From contig NZ_AGTS01000101.1 in NCBI RefSeq assembly GCF_000238595.1, forward strand, positions 1 to 64,000: 64,000 nt of DNA, written 5' to 3'. Numbering within the stretch: position 1 is the first letter of the stretch; each line of letters begins with the position of its first letter. The notes beneath the pieces are model-generated. The model had not been told where the DNA came from, did no database searches, and worked only from the letters and a program-made list of their open reading frames with translations. Source of the stretch: Acidovorax sp. NO-1. GTDB lineage: Bacteria; Pseudomonadota; Gammaproteobacteria; Burkholderiales; Burkholderiaceae_C. Below, in pieces: positions 15,914-24,300 of this stretch. The translations under genes and the position numbers were made by a program.

Positions 15914-18900
15914 ATGGAACTGCCCAAACTCTCCCCCGGAAAACGCTTCACCCTGCCCCGCCCCGTGGGCAGCGCCGACTCTCTGCTGCTGGCCCGCCTG
16001 GCCGAGCGCGACAGGGCCGCGGGCCGCACCACCGCCATCGTCACGGCCGACGCCACCGATGCGCAGCGCCTCATTGATGAGATGGCCTTTTTTGCGCCTG
16101 GCCTGCGTTGCGCGCTGTTCCCCGACTGGGAGACGCTGCCCTACGACAGCTTCTCGCCGCACCAGGACCTGATCAGCGAACGCCTGGCCACGCTGTGGCG
16201 CATCAGCCAGAAGGACAAGGACACCGGCGCCGACGTGGTGCTGGTGCCCGCCACCACGGCGTTGTACCGGCTGGCGCCACCGTCCTTTCTGGCGGGCTAC
16301 ACCTTCCACTTCAAGGTCAAGCAAAAGCTCGACGAGGCCAAGTTCAAGGCCCAGCTCACGCTGGCGGGCTACAGCCACGTCTCGCAGGTCGTAAGCCCGG
16401 GCGAGTACGCCGTGCGCGGCGGGCTGATCGACCTGTTCCCGATGGGCTCGCTGGTGCCGTTCCGCGTGGATTTGTTCGACGACGAAATCGACAGCATCCG
16501 CACCTTCGACCCCGACAGCCAGCGCAGCCTGTACCCCGTGCCCGAGGTGCGCCTGCTGCCCGGCCGCGAGTTCCCCATGGACGACGAGGCGCGCGCCAAA
16601 TTCCGCAGCCGCTGGCGCGAGATGCTGGAGGGCGACCCGACCAAGAGCCGCATCTACAAGGACATGGGCGCGGGCGTGGCCACGGCGGGTATCGAGTACT
16701 ACCTGCCGCTGTTCTTCGACGAGACAGCCACCGTGTTCGACTACCTCGGCGGTGAGGCCACCGTGGTGCTGCACGGCGATCTGGAGCCGGCCTTTCAGCG
16801 CTTCTGGCAGGACACCAAGGACCGGTTCCGGCTGGTGCAGGGCGACCCCGAGCGCCCGGCGCTGCCGCCCGAGGCACTGTTCCTCTCGGCCGACCAGTTC
16901 TACACGCGCGCCAAGGAGCATGCGCAGTTGTCCCTCCGCCCCGGCGTGGAGGACGTGGATGACAACCCGCACTTCCACAAGCTCGGCGACCTGTCGGTGG
17001 TGCGCGGTGCAGAAGACCCGCTGGCCCGGCTGCACGCCCACATCCGCAACACGCAGCACCGCGTGCTGCTGCTGGCCGAGAGCGATGGCCGGCGCGAGAG
17101 TTTGCTGGATTTTTTGCGCGCCAGTGGCGTGAACCCGCCGGCCTTCGACTCGCTGGCCGAGTTCCAGGGCACGGCCGACGAGAAGGTGGGCATCGCCACC
17201 GCGGGCCTCACCGTAGGCTTCAGCTGGATCGAGGACGGCATCGACTTCGTCACCGAGACCGAGCTGTTTGCCGCCGGCCCCACCACGCGCCGGCGCAAGA
17301 AGCAGGAGCAGGTGAGCGATGTCGAGGCGCTGATCAAGGATCTGGCCGAGCTGAACGTGGGCGACCCCGTGGTGCACAGCGCGCACGGCATCGGCCGTTA
17401 CCGGGGCCTCATCAACATGGATGTGGGCAACAAGAACCCCGATGGCACGCCCGCCATGCAGGAGTTTCTGCACCTAGAATACGCCGACAAGGCAGTGCTC
17501 TATGTGCCCGTGAGCCAGCTGCAGCTCATCAGCCGCTACACCGGCGTCTCCGCCGACGAGGCGCCGCTGCACAAGCTCGGGAGCGGCCAGTGGGAAAAGG
17601 CCAAGCGCAAGGCCGCCGAGCAGGTGCGCGACAGCGCGGCCGAGCTGCTCAACATCTACGCCCGCCGTGCACTGCGCCAGGGCCATGCCTTCCGCTACAG
17701 CCCGCAGGACTACGAAACCTTTGCCAACGACTTCGGCTTTGAGGAAACGGCCGACCAGAACGCCGCCATCCACGCAGTAATCCAGGACATGATCAGCCCC
17801 CGCCCCATGGACCGCCTGGTCTGCGGCGACGTGGGTTTTGGCAAGACCGAGGTGGCGCTGCGCGCGGCCTTCGTGGCCGTGACGGGCGGCAAGCAGGTGG
17901 CCTTCCTCGCGCCCACCACGCTCTTGGCCGAGCAGCACTACCAGACGCTGGTGGACCGCTTTTCCAAGTGGCCGGTGAAGGTGGCCGAGGTCTCGCGCTT
18001 CCGGTCGGGCAAGGAGATCACCGCCGCCATCAAGGGCATCGGCGACGGCACGGTGGACATCGTGGTGGGCACGCACAAGCTATTGAGCGAATCCACCAAG
18101 TTCCACAACCTGGGCCTCTTGATCATCGACGAGGAGCACCGCTTTGGCGTGCGCCACAAGGAGCAGATGAAGGCCCTGCGCGCCGAGGTGGACGTGCTCA
18201 CGCTCACGGCCACGCCCATCCCGCGCACGCTGGGCATGGCGCTCGAAGGGCTGCGCGACCTGTCGGTCATCGCCACCGCGCCACAGCGCCGCCTGGCGAT
18301 CAAGACCTTTGTGCGCAACGAGGGCACGGGCGTGATCCGCGAGGCGGTGCTGCGTGAACTCAAGCGCGGCGGGCAGGTGTACTTTTTGCACAACGAGGTG
18401 GAGACCATCGAGAACCGCCGCCAGAAGCTCGAAGAGATATTGCCCGAGGCGCGCATCGCCGTGGCCCACGGCCAGATGCCCGAGCGCGAGCTGGAGCGCG
18501 TGATGCGCGACTTCGTGGCCCAGCGCTACAACATCCTTCTGTGCTCAACCATCATCGAGACCGGCATCGACGTGCCCACGGCCAACACCATCATCATGAG
18601 CCGCGCCGACAAGTTTGGCCTGGCGCAGCTGCACCAGCTGCGCGGCCGCGTGGGCCGCAGCCACCACCAGGCCTATGCCTACCTGATGGTGCCCGACACC
18701 GAGGGCCTGACCAAGCAGGCCGCGCAGCGCCTGGACGCCATCCAGCAGATGGAAGAACTGGGCAGCGGCTTCTACCTGGCCATGCACGACCTGGAGATTC
18801 GCGGCGCCGGCGAGGTGCTGGGCGAGAACCAGAGCGGCAACATGCTCGAAGTGGGGTTCCAGCTGTACAACGAGATGCTGAGCGAGGCCGTGAAGGCGCT

Positions 18901-19390
18901 CAAGGCGGGCAAGGAGCCCGACCTGCTCTCGCCGCTTTCGGTCACCACCGACATCAACCTGCACGCCCCTGCCCTGCTGCCCGACGACTACTGCGGCGAC
19001 GTGCACCTGCGCCTGTCGTTCTACAAGAAGCTGGCCACGGCCAAGACGCCCGACCAGATCGACGGCCTGCTCGAAGAGATCGTGGACCGCTTCGGCAAGC
19101 TGCCGCAGCAGGCCCAGACGTTGATTGACGTGCACCGCCTGCGCGTACTGAGCCAGCCCTACGGCGTGGTGAAGGTGGATGCGGCGCCTGGCGTGATCAA
19201 CATCACCTTCAAGCCCCAGCCGCCGATTGACCCGATGCGCATCATCGAGCTGATCCAAAAGAACAAGCACATCAAGCTGGCGGGCAACGAGAAGCTGCGC
19301 ATCGAGCGCGAGCTGAAGGAGCCGAAAGACCGCGCGCAGATGGTGCGCGACATTCTGCGCAACCTGGGGCAGCCACTGGTTACCGCATGA
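15914..19390 (+). CDS. mfd: transcription-repair coupling factor Mfd
   Basis: A 1158-residue Mfd, which displaces stalled RNA polymerase and recruits UvrA. In order: UvrB-homology region with DWETLPYDSFSPHQDLISERL, RNA-polymerase interaction domain (LNVGDPVVHSAHGIGRYRGL), then the RecG-like translocase with Walker A VCGDVGFGKTEVALRAAF, DEEH box LLIIDEEHRFGVRHKE, TATPIPRTL and the C-terminal motifs IIETGIDVPTANTIIMSRAD and QLRGRVGRSHHQAYAYL, and the D7 domain. Length and motifs are normal. ATG 15914 is preferred to the longer frame because it starts the recognisable N-terminus. Confidence 0.97.
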   Translation: MELPKLSPGKRFTLPRPVGSADSLLLARLAERDRAAGRTTAIVTADATDAQRLIDEMAFFAPGLRCALFPDWETLPYDSFSPHQDLISERLATLWRISQKDKDTGADVVLVPATTALYRLAPPSFLAGYTFHFKVKQKLDEAKFKAQLTLAGYSHVSQVVSPGEYAVRGGLIDLFPMGSLVPFRVDLFDDEIDSIRTFDPDSQRSLYPVPEVRLLPGREFPMDDEARAKFRSRWREMLEGDPTKSRIYKDMGAGVATAGIEYYLPLFFDETATVFDYLGGEATVVLHGDLEPAFQRFWQDTKDRFRLVQGDPERPALPPEALFLSADQFYTRAKEHAQLSLRPGVEDVDDNPHFHKLGDLSVVRGAEDPLARLHAHIRNTQHRVLLLAESDGRRESLLDFLRASGVNPPAFDSLAEFQGTADEKVGIATAGLTVGFSWIEDGIDFVTETELFAAGPTTRRRKKQEQVSDVEALIKDLAELNVGDPVVHSAHGIGRYRGLINMDVGNKNPDGTPAMQEFLHLEYADKAVLYVPVSQLQLISRYTGVSADEAPLHKLGSGQWEKAKRKAAEQVRDSAAELLNIYARRALRQGHAFRYSPQDYETFANDFGFEETADQNAAIHAVIQDMISPRPMDRLVCGDVGFGKTEVALRAAFVAVTGGKQVAFLAPTTLLAEQHYQTLVDRFSKWPVKVAEVSRFRSGKEITAAIKGIGDGTVDIVVGTHKLLSESTKFHNLGLLIIDEEHRFGVRHKEQMKALRAEVDVLTLTATPIPRTLGMALEGLRDLSVIATAPQRRLAIKTFVRNEGTGVIREAVLRELKRGGQVYFLHNEVETIENRRQKLEEILPEARIAVAHGQMPERELERVMRDFVAQRYNILLCSTIIETGIDVPTANTIIMSRADKFGLAQLHQLRGRVGRSHHQAYAYLMVPDTEGLTKQAAQRLDAIQQMEELGSGFYLAMHDLEIRGAGEVLGENQSGNMLEVGFQLYNEMLSEAVKALKAGKEPDLLSPLSVTTDINLHAPALLPDDYCGDVHLRLSFYKKLATAKTPDQIDGLLEEIVDRFGKLPQQAQTLIDVHRLRVLSQPYGVVKVDAAPGVINITFKPQPPIDPMRIIELIQKNKHIKLAGNEKLRIERELKEPKDRAQMVRDILRNLGQPLVTA

Positions 19391-19456
19391 ATATCAATGA
19401 AAATGGCCTCTGACGCTTATCCAGCATGCGCAAGCAGCTATCAATAGTGTAGTGAA
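19391..19456 (-). repeat. palindromic repeat, intergenic copy 2 (degenerate)
   Basis: Read on the minus strand it shows TTGATAGCTGCTTGCGC, GGATAAGCGTCAGAGGCCATTTT and a terminal ATTGATATT. It occupies the whole gap between the mfd stop and the next gene; the hairpin arms have diverged. Confidence 0.7.
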
Positions 19457-19458
19457 TC

Positions 19459-20118
19459 ATGTGGTTTGAAGCTGCTCTTGTCCTCGTCGCCATGGTGGCT
19501 GCGCTGGCAGCAGGGCCCTGGCGCATGCTGGCCAGCGGCAAACCCCTGGCGCACGAAACCCATGGCGCGCCGTCTGCGCTGTGGACGCCGCTGCTGGCCA
19601 CCCTGGTGCTGCTGCCCTGGCTGTGGGCCCTGCCCACGCTGCACGCGATGCCGTTGCAACTGCAATGGTCGGGCGCCTGCCTGGTGGTGCTGATGCTGGG
19701 CTGGCCACTGGCAATCCCGGTACTTGCCGCTGTGGGCGTGGTGGCCTGCCTGGTCTCCCCTGCCATGGCCTGGGCCGATGCGCTGGGCGCCACCGTGTGG
19801 CTGGGCGTGGTGCCGGCGACGCTGGCGCTGGGCTTGGGCGCGCTGGTGCGGCGCTACACGGGCACCAAACCGTTTGTCTATGTGCTGGGCCGTGCATTTC
19901 TGGGCACGGTGGTCTGCGTGTTTGCGGCGGGCGTGCTGTCGCAGTGGAGCGGCCACCTGCTGCCCGGCGTGGGCGATGAGCTGTCGCTGGTAGCGCGCTG
20001 GCTGATGGCGTGGGGGGATGGTTTTGTCACCGGCATGCTCACGGCGATTTTTGTGGCCTTCAAGCCCGAGTGGCTGGCGACCTGGTCGGACCGGCTGTAC
20101 CTGCCCCGGCCCGACTGA
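19459..20118 (+). CDS. CbiM-like energy-coupling-factor transporter permease
   Basis: A 219-residue protein with six or seven hydrophobic segments (for example FEAALVLVAMVAALAAGPW, LATLVLLPWLWALP, WPLAIPVLAAVGVVACLVS). The C-terminal part GDGFVTGMLTAIFVAFKPEWLATWSDRLYL resembles orphan energy-coupling-factor permeases of the CbiM type found in Burkholderiales; no ATPase or CbiQ partner is adjacent. CbiM proteins take up cobalt, which would fit the large cobalamin cluster later in the window, but the substrate cannot be read from the sequence. It starts just after the repeat that follows mfd. Confidence 0.65.
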   Translation: MWFEAALVLVAMVAALAAGPWRMLASGKPLAHETHGAPSALWTPLLATLVLLPWLWALPTLHAMPLQLQWSGACLVVLMLGWPLAIPVLAAVGVVACLVSPAMAWADALGATVWLGVVPATLALGLGALVRRYTGTKPFVYVLGRAFLGTVVCVFAAGVLSQWSGHLLPGVGDELSLVARWLMAWGDGFVTGMLTAIFVAFKPEWLATWSDRLYLPRPD

Positions 20119-20218
20119 ACCCGTGGGCAAGCCCCCGCAGCCTTTCCGTATATCGGCCAGGGGCGGGGCGATACCATTACGCGTTCTGATCCCTGCACCC
20201 ACCTGCCCCATTTGTGCC

Positions 20219-20932
20219 ATGACCCACGCCACCGAATTCGCCCCCGGCCTTGTTGTCCAGGGCATCGTTCCGCCCCTGTCCCTGTCGAGCTACAAGCTCA
20301 TCGCGTTTGACATGGACTCCACCCTCATCAACATCGAGTGCGTGGACGAAATCGCCGACGCCGCAGGCCGCAAGGCGGAGGTGGCCGCCATTACCGAAGC
20401 GGCCATGCAGGGCGTGATCACCGACTACAAGGAAAGCCTGCGCCAGCGCGTGGCCCTGCTCAAGGGCGTGATGGTGCAGCACATGGAACAGGTGTTCACA
20501 GAGCGCCTGCGCTTCAACCCCGGCGCCAAGGAGCTGATCACCGCCGCCAAGGCGGCGGGCCTGACCACGCTGCTGGTCTCGGGCGGCTTCACCTTCTTTG
20601 CCGACCGCGTCAAAGCCGGGCTTGGTATCGACTTTGCGCGCTCCAACATGCTGGAAGTGCAAGATGGCCAACTCACCGGCCGCATGGTGGACCAACCTTG
20701 GGGCGACATCTGCGACGGTGCGGAAAAGCGCCGCACACTGCTGGAGGTGGCTTCGCTCATGGGTATCTCGCCCCAGCAGGCGATTGCCGTAGGCGACGGC
20801 GCCAACGACCTGCCCATGATGGGCGCGGCCGGCCTTTCGGTGGCCTACCATGCCAAGCCCGCCGTGCGCGCGCAGGCCAAGGTGGCCATCAACCAGGGCG
20901 GGCTCGACCGGCTGCTGGAAGTGCTGCGCTGA
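20219..20932 (+). CDS. serB: phosphoserine phosphatase SerB
   Basis: A 237-residue HAD-family phosphatase, last step of serine synthesis. The nucleophile motif FDMDSTLINIECVDEIAD, motif II LLVSGGFTFFAD, and motif III/IV IAVGDGANDLPMMGAAGLSVAYHAKP are intact. The length corresponds to the catalytic domain without the N-terminal ACT-like region of E. coli SerB, a common short form. The ATG at 20219 is chosen because the longer frame has no homology and lies in the upstream gap. Confidence 0.95.
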   Translation: MTHATEFAPGLVVQGIVPPLSLSSYKLIAFDMDSTLINIECVDEIADAAGRKAEVAAITEAAMQGVITDYKESLRQRVALLKGVMVQHMEQVFTERLRFNPGAKELITAAKAAGLTTLLVSGGFTFFADRVKAGLGIDFARSNMLEVQDGQLTGRMVDQPWGDICDGAEKRRTLLEVASLMGISPQQAIAVGDGANDLPMMGAAGLSVAYHAKPAVRAQAKVAINQGGLDRLLEVLR

Positions 20933-20958
20933 CCCCCGCACTCCGCGACACAACCACC

Positions 20959-21555
20959 ATGCTGAAGGCCCGCACCATCCGCGCCGTGCAGTCCCTGCGC
21001 AGGGGCTGGAAGCAGCACCTGGCCACGCTCACGCTCGCCTGGATCGCCATCGTGGCGGTGGACACCTGGCGCACCCGCGACCTGCCCCAAGGCCCTGCGC
21101 CCGATGTGGCACTGCTCATGGCCCCCACCCTGGCGGATGCCAGCGCGCCGCCGCTGCACACCACCCTGGCACAGTGGCGCGCCCTGCACCCCGGCCAGCC
21201 CGTGGCCCTGCACTTCTGGGCCGAATGGTGTTCCATTTGCAAGCTCGAAGAGCCCAGCATCGCCAGCCTGTCTGCCGACTGGCCCGTGCTGGGCGTGGCC
21301 ATGCAGTCGGGCAATGCCGAACGCGTGGCCCAGGTGCAGCGCCAGCGCGGCATGGCCTGGCCCACGGCGGTGGACGCGCAGGGCACCCTGTCGCGCAGCT
21401 GGGGCGTGCGCTCCGTGCCTGCGCTGGTGGTCATCGATGCCGATGGCCAGGTGCGGTTTGCCACCTCGGGCTACACCCCCGAATGGGCCATGCGCCTGCG
21501 GCTGTGGTGGGCACACGCCATGCCGAGGTGGGGCGCCATGCTCCTGAATAAATAG
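20959..21555 (+). CDS. membrane-anchored thioredoxin-like disulfide protein (ScsD/TlpA type)
   Basis: A 198-residue protein with an N-terminal membrane anchor (HLATLTLAWIAIVAVDTW, about 21-38) and a periplasmic thioredoxin fold containing FWAEWCSICKLEEPS (CxxC, Cys-Ser-Ile-Cys) and the cis-Pro region VRSVPALVVID. This fits ScsD/TlpA/DsbE-like reductases that handle disulfides or cytochrome maturation in the periplasm. It follows serB by 26 bp on the same strand. The last codons and stop (LLNK then TAG) fall in the start of a palindromic repeat, so that element supplies its C-terminus. Confidence 0.8.
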   Translation: MLKARTIRAVQSLRRGWKQHLATLTLAWIAIVAVDTWRTRDLPQGPAPDVALLMAPTLADASAPPLHTTLAQWRALHPGQPVALHFWAEWCSICKLEEPSIASLSADWPVLGVAMQSGNAERVAQVQRQRGMAWPTAVDAQGTLSRSWGVRSVPALVVIDADGQVRFATSGYTPEWAMRLRLWWAHAMPRWGAMLLNK

Positions 21556-21604
21556 CTGCTCGCACCCACCAGTCAAGCGCTGGCGGCCAATTTCATTCAA
21601 ATTC
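21546..21604 (+). repeat. palindromic repeat, intergenic copy 3
   Basis: AAATAGCTGCTCGCAC, AGTCAAGCGCTGGCGGCCAATTT and CATTCAAATTCAG identify the element; the left hairpin arm has decayed. It lies between two convergent genes and supplies the stop codon of the thioredoxin-like gene and the last codons of nsrR. Confidence 0.8.
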
Positions 21605-22120
21605 AGGCTCTGCCGCCCCCGGCTTGCGTCGCCGCGCCAGCGCACTGTTGCGCGGCAGGGCCACCGTGGGCAACACGGTGCGCGCCGCACTCCCTGCGCC
21701 CGACGCCCCGGACGACGTCACCATCAGATCCTCGAGCGTCACGCCGTCCAGCACCGCCAGGAACGCCTGCATGGCCCGCCAGAGCGCGCCTTTGAGGCGG
21801 CAATGGTTGTTCAGGCGGCACTGGTTGGTGGCAGGGTCAAAACACTCCACCAGGTTGAAATCGGTTTCGGTAGCGCGCACCACTGCACCGATGTTGATGG
21901 AAGACGCGGGCACCATGAGGCGCATACCGCCTCCGCGCCCGCGCGTGGTCTCCAGCAGGCCCTGCGCGGCAAGCTGCTGCACGATCTTCATCAGGTGGCT
22001 GCGTGAGATGCCATAGCCCTCGGCCACCTCGGTGATGGTCACTGGCTGGGCGCGGCCTTGCGTTGCCGCACAGTACATCAGCACGCGCAGGGTGTAGTCG
22101 GTCCATTGGGTAAGGCGCAC
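21593..22120 (-). CDS. nsrR: nitric-oxide-sensing Rrf2 repressor NsrR
   Basis: A 175-residue Rrf2-family regulator. The winged helix is at the N-terminus (MRLTQWTDYTLRVLMYCA, EVAEGYGISRSHLMKIVQQLAAQGLLETTRGRGGG) and the iron-sulfur ligands are the three cysteines in VECFDPATNQCRLNNHCRLK, the spacing typical of NsrR. It should repress NO-detoxification genes until NO damages the cluster. It is divergent from ytfE with a likely NsrR operator between. The C-terminal residues (PEFE) come from a palindromic repeat overlapping the stop. Confidence 0.92.
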   Translation of the reverse strand: MRLTQWTDYTLRVLMYCAATQGRAQPVTITEVAEGYGISRSHLMKIVQQLAAQGLLETTRGRGGGMRLMVPASSINIGAVVRATETDFNLVECFDPATNQCRLNNHCRLKGALWRAMQAFLAVLDGVTLEDLMVTSSGASGAGSAARTVLPTVALPRNSALARRRKPGAAEPEFE

Positions 22121-22144
22121 GGGATTTGTCGCAGGTCAAAGTGA

Positions 22145-22167
22145 AAGATGTACAAAAATTGCATTTT
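22145..22167. promoter_or_regulatory. probable NsrR operator between nsrR and ytfE
   Basis: AAGATGTAC (22145-22153) and TTGCATTTT (22159-22167; reverse complement AAAATGCAA) form an imperfect inverted repeat resembling the AAGATGCAT half-sites known for NsrR. It lies in an unusually AT-rich 92-bp intergenic region, 46 bases upstream of ytfE. An AT-rich TAAAAT at 22174-22179 could be part of the ytfE promoter. Confidence 0.65.
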
Positions 22168-22212
22168 ATTGGATAAAATATTCACATCACATGAATCTTT
22201 AAAAGGACCGCC

Positions 22213-22950
22213 ATGAACGCCCGTATCGACACCCTGCACGCAGCCCAGCCCGCCCTCCATGCCGACCAGCAGATCGGCCAGATTGCCGTGCAGCTGCCCG
22301 GCGCGACGGCGGTGTTCCGGCGCCTGAAGCTTGATTTCTGCTGCGGCGGTCAGGTCAGCCTGGCCCACGCGGCGGCAGAAAAGGGCCTGGACGTGGATGC
22401 GGTGCTCGCAGAGCTCTCTGCCCTGCAGCGCAGCGACGCCGCGCCGCAGGCAGCCACACCCGCAGAACTCATCGACCACATCCTTGCGCGCTACCACGAG
22501 GTGCATCGCCAGCAGCTGCCCGAACTCATCCGCATGGCGCGGCGCGTGGAGGCTGTGCACCGCGACAACCCGCATGTCCCCGCAGGCCTGGCCGACCACC
22601 TGGAGGCCATGCACCAGGAGCTGCTTTCACACATGCTCAAGGAAGAGCAGGTGCTGTTCCCCATGCTCAAGAACGGCGGGAATCCATTTGTCGGTCAGCC
22701 CATTGGCATGATGCGTGCCGAACACGTGGACCACGGCGAGGCATTGGACAAGCTCAACGCCCTGACCAACGACGCCACACCGCCACAAGGCGCCTGCAAC
22801 ACCTGGCGTGCACTGTACGCTGGCATTGCGCAGCTCGGCGATGACCTCATCAACCACATCCACCTGGAAAACAATGTGCTGTTCCCGGTGTTCGAGGCCA
22901 GCGCAGCACCATCGCAGGGCTGCGGCTCGTCCGGCTGCGGCTGCAGCTGA
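22213..22950 (+). CDS. ytfE: iron-sulfur cluster repair di-iron protein YtfE/ScdA (RIC)
   Basis: A 245-residue RIC protein. The N-terminal DUF542 domain has LKLDFCCGGQVSLAHAA, then a hemerythrin-type di-iron domain with histidines in HILARYHEVHRQQ, HLEAMHQELLSHMLKEEQVLFP, RAEHVDHGEAL and HIHLENNVLFP. It repairs NO- or oxidant-damaged Fe-S proteins. The C-terminus ends with a Cys-rich tail (CGSSGCGCS) not needed by the family, possibly metal binding. The ATG has AAAAGGA upstream. It is followed by a truncated haemoglobin and controlled by an apparent NsrR site. Confidence 0.95.
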   Translation: MNARIDTLHAAQPALHADQQIGQIAVQLPGATAVFRRLKLDFCCGGQVSLAHAAAEKGLDVDAVLAELSALQRSDAAPQAATPAELIDHILARYHEVHRQQLPELIRMARRVEAVHRDNPHVPAGLADHLEAMHQELLSHMLKEEQVLFPMLKNGGNPFVGQPIGMMRAEHVDHGEALDKLNALTNDATPPQGACNTWRALYAGIAQLGDDLINHIHLENNVLFPVFEASAAPSQGCGSSGCGCS

Positions 22951-22965
22951 GGCGGAGCTGCTGCC

Positions 22966-23412
22966 ATGAGTCCACCCGACGCTGCACGCCCGAGCCACTA
23001 CCCGCTTGCGCCAAGCGTGGAAAGCATCTCGCAGCTGGTACACGGGTTTTATGGCGACGTGCGCCGTGACCCCTTGCTGGGCCCGGTGTTTGAACAGGCA
23101 CTGCACGGCCGATGGGATTCCCACCTGCAGCGCCTGGTGGACTTCTGGAGCACCGTGGCCCTGGGCACGCGCAGCTTCAAGGGCGACGTCTTTGGCAAGC
23201 ACATGGCGCTGGAGGGCGTCACGCCCGCCCACTTTGCGGCCTGGGTGGGGCTGTGGCAGCAGCACACCAATCGCCTTTTTGCACCCGAAGTGGCGCGCGA
23301 ACTGCAGGTGGCCGCGCATGGCATTGCGCGCAATCTGTTCAGGGGCTACTTCGGCAATGACCCGGCGTTTGCGCCTGCGCGCCACACACACAGCGGGCAC
23401 GACGTGCATTGA
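22966..23412 (+). CDS. group III truncated haemoglobin
   Basis: A 148-residue globin of the group III (P) type: FYGDVRRDPLLGPVFEQAL, WDSHLQRLVDFWSTVALG, FKGDVFGKHMAL and FAAWVGLWQQHT are the characteristic helices, with the proximal histidine in the KHMAL/HF region. It starts 15 bases after ytfE and should belong to the same NsrR-controlled NO-defence transcript. The C-terminus is His-rich (ARHTHSGHDVH). Likely role: NO or oxygen chemistry. Confidence 0.88.
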   Translation: MSPPDAARPSHYPLAPSVESISQLVHGFYGDVRRDPLLGPVFEQALHGRWDSHLQRLVDFWSTVALGTRSFKGDVFGKHMALEGVTPAHFAAWVGLWQQHTNRLFAPEVARELQVAAHGIARNLFRGYFGNDPAFAPARHTHSGHDVH

Positions 23413-23443
23413 TCCAAGGCCGGAACCTTGGCGCCGGGACCGA

Positions 23444-23617
23444 CTACTTCTTCTTCTCGCCGGGCGTGAAGAACAGCGCCAGGCCCACAGCAATCAGCGC
23501 CACCGGCCACCACACCCGCAGCAGCTCACGCAGGCTGATGCTGATCAACCCGAGGTTGGTCAGCAGAAAAAACACGCCCAAAACGACCAGGACGATCGCA
23601 GCGATATGGCCCTTCAT
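23444..23617 (-). CDS. small LiaF/DUF5668-like transmembrane protein
   Basis: A 57-residue membrane protein read on the minus strand: MKGHIAAIVLVVLGVFFLL, then NLGLISISLRELLRVWWP, VALIAVGLALFF and the charged tail TPGEKKK. Two transmembrane helices flank an amphipathic turn, the pattern of the LiaI/LiaF-type N-terminal region (DUF5668). GAGGGA lies upstream; a second ATG six bases earlier (23623) is an alternative start. The GC-rich palindrome CCAAGG-CCTTGG just beyond its stop could act as a 3' structure. Function unknown. Confidence 0.75.
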   Translation of the reverse strand: MKGHIAAIVLVVLGVFFLLTNLGLISISLRELLRVWWPVALIAVGLALFFTPGEKKK

Positions 23618-23714
23618 GTGCATTCCCTCGGGGTTTGTTGTCAGATGGTGGGGGCCATTATGGTGGAGGCCGGTGTCGGGAAAAGGACGGTGAACGCAAC
23701 CGCCCCGGCACCGA

Positions 23715-23927
23715 TTAACGGCTCCGCAACGGCGTGAGCAGGTCGGACAAGCCGTTGTGGTCGATTTCGTGCATCAGTGCCAGCAATTGCCCCAGTTCGC
23801 CCTTGGGGAAACCTTCACGCGCAAACCAGTTCAGGTAGTTGCCTGGCAGGTCGGCCAGCAGCGTGCCTTTGTGCTTGCCATAGGGCATCTCGGTGGTCAC
23901 CAGGCGCTGCAGCTTGTCCGCATCCAT
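23715..23927 (-). CDS. DUF3820 family protein
   Basis: A 70-residue soluble protein with TTEMPYGKHKGTLLADLPGNYLNWFAREGFPKGELGQLL, the signature of DUF3820 proteins (small, uncharacterised). ATG 23927 (MDADKLQRL) is chosen over the longer frame because the extra residues are basic and unrelated. It follows yciH by ten bases on the same strand and is probably cotranscribed with it. Confidence 0.82.
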   Translation of the reverse strand: MDADKLQRLVTTEMPYGKHKGTLLADLPGNYLNWFAREGFPKGELGQLLALMHEIDHNGLSDLLTPLRSR

Positions 23928-23937
23928 TGCCCGCCCC

Positions 23938-24300
23938 TTAGCCGCCCGCACGCTTGACCTTGTGGCCCAGCTTTTGCAGTGCGGCCATCACACGCTCCAC
24001 GTGGTCGCCCTGCACTTCGATCACGCCGTCCTTCACCGTGCCGCCGCTGCCGCAGGTGGCCTTGAGCTGCTTGCCCAGTTGCTCCAATGCAGCCGAGTCC
24101 ACCAGCACGCCCTTGACCAGGGTGACGGCCTTGCCGCCACGGCCTTTCGTTTCGCGGGAAACGCGCACGATGCCGTCGCCAGTGGGCAGGGGTTTGTTCT
24201 GCCTGCAGGAGCACTGCGCCAGGGGCTGGCGGCAGTCGGGGCACATGCGGCCCAATTCGGTTGAATACACCAGCCCGCCCAGGTCCGCCAGCGATTTCAT
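23938..24300 (-). CDS. yciH: SUI1/eIF1-like translation factor YciH
   Basis: A 120-residue protein: a short zinc-knuckle-like Cys motif (MCPDCRQPLAQCSC, about 19-32) followed by the SUI1 domain (VRVSRETKGRGGKAVTLVKGV, LKATCGSGGTVKDGVIEVQGDH). The family resembles eukaryotic eIF1 and may affect start-codon fidelity. It is translationally coupled to the upstream DUF2721 gene (four-base overlap). ATG 24300 gives the canonical N-terminus. Confidence 0.9.
   Translation of the reverse strand: MKSLADLGGLVYSTELGRMCPDCRQPLAQCSCRQNKPLPTGDGIVRVSRETKGRGGKAVTLVKGVLVDSAALEQLGKQLKATCGSGGTVKDGVIEVQGDHVERVMAALQKLGHKVKRAGG

Noticed and set aside
15812-17473. Minus-strand frame opposite the start of mfd
   Set aside because: Antisense shadow; Mfd motifs are unambiguous on the plus strand.
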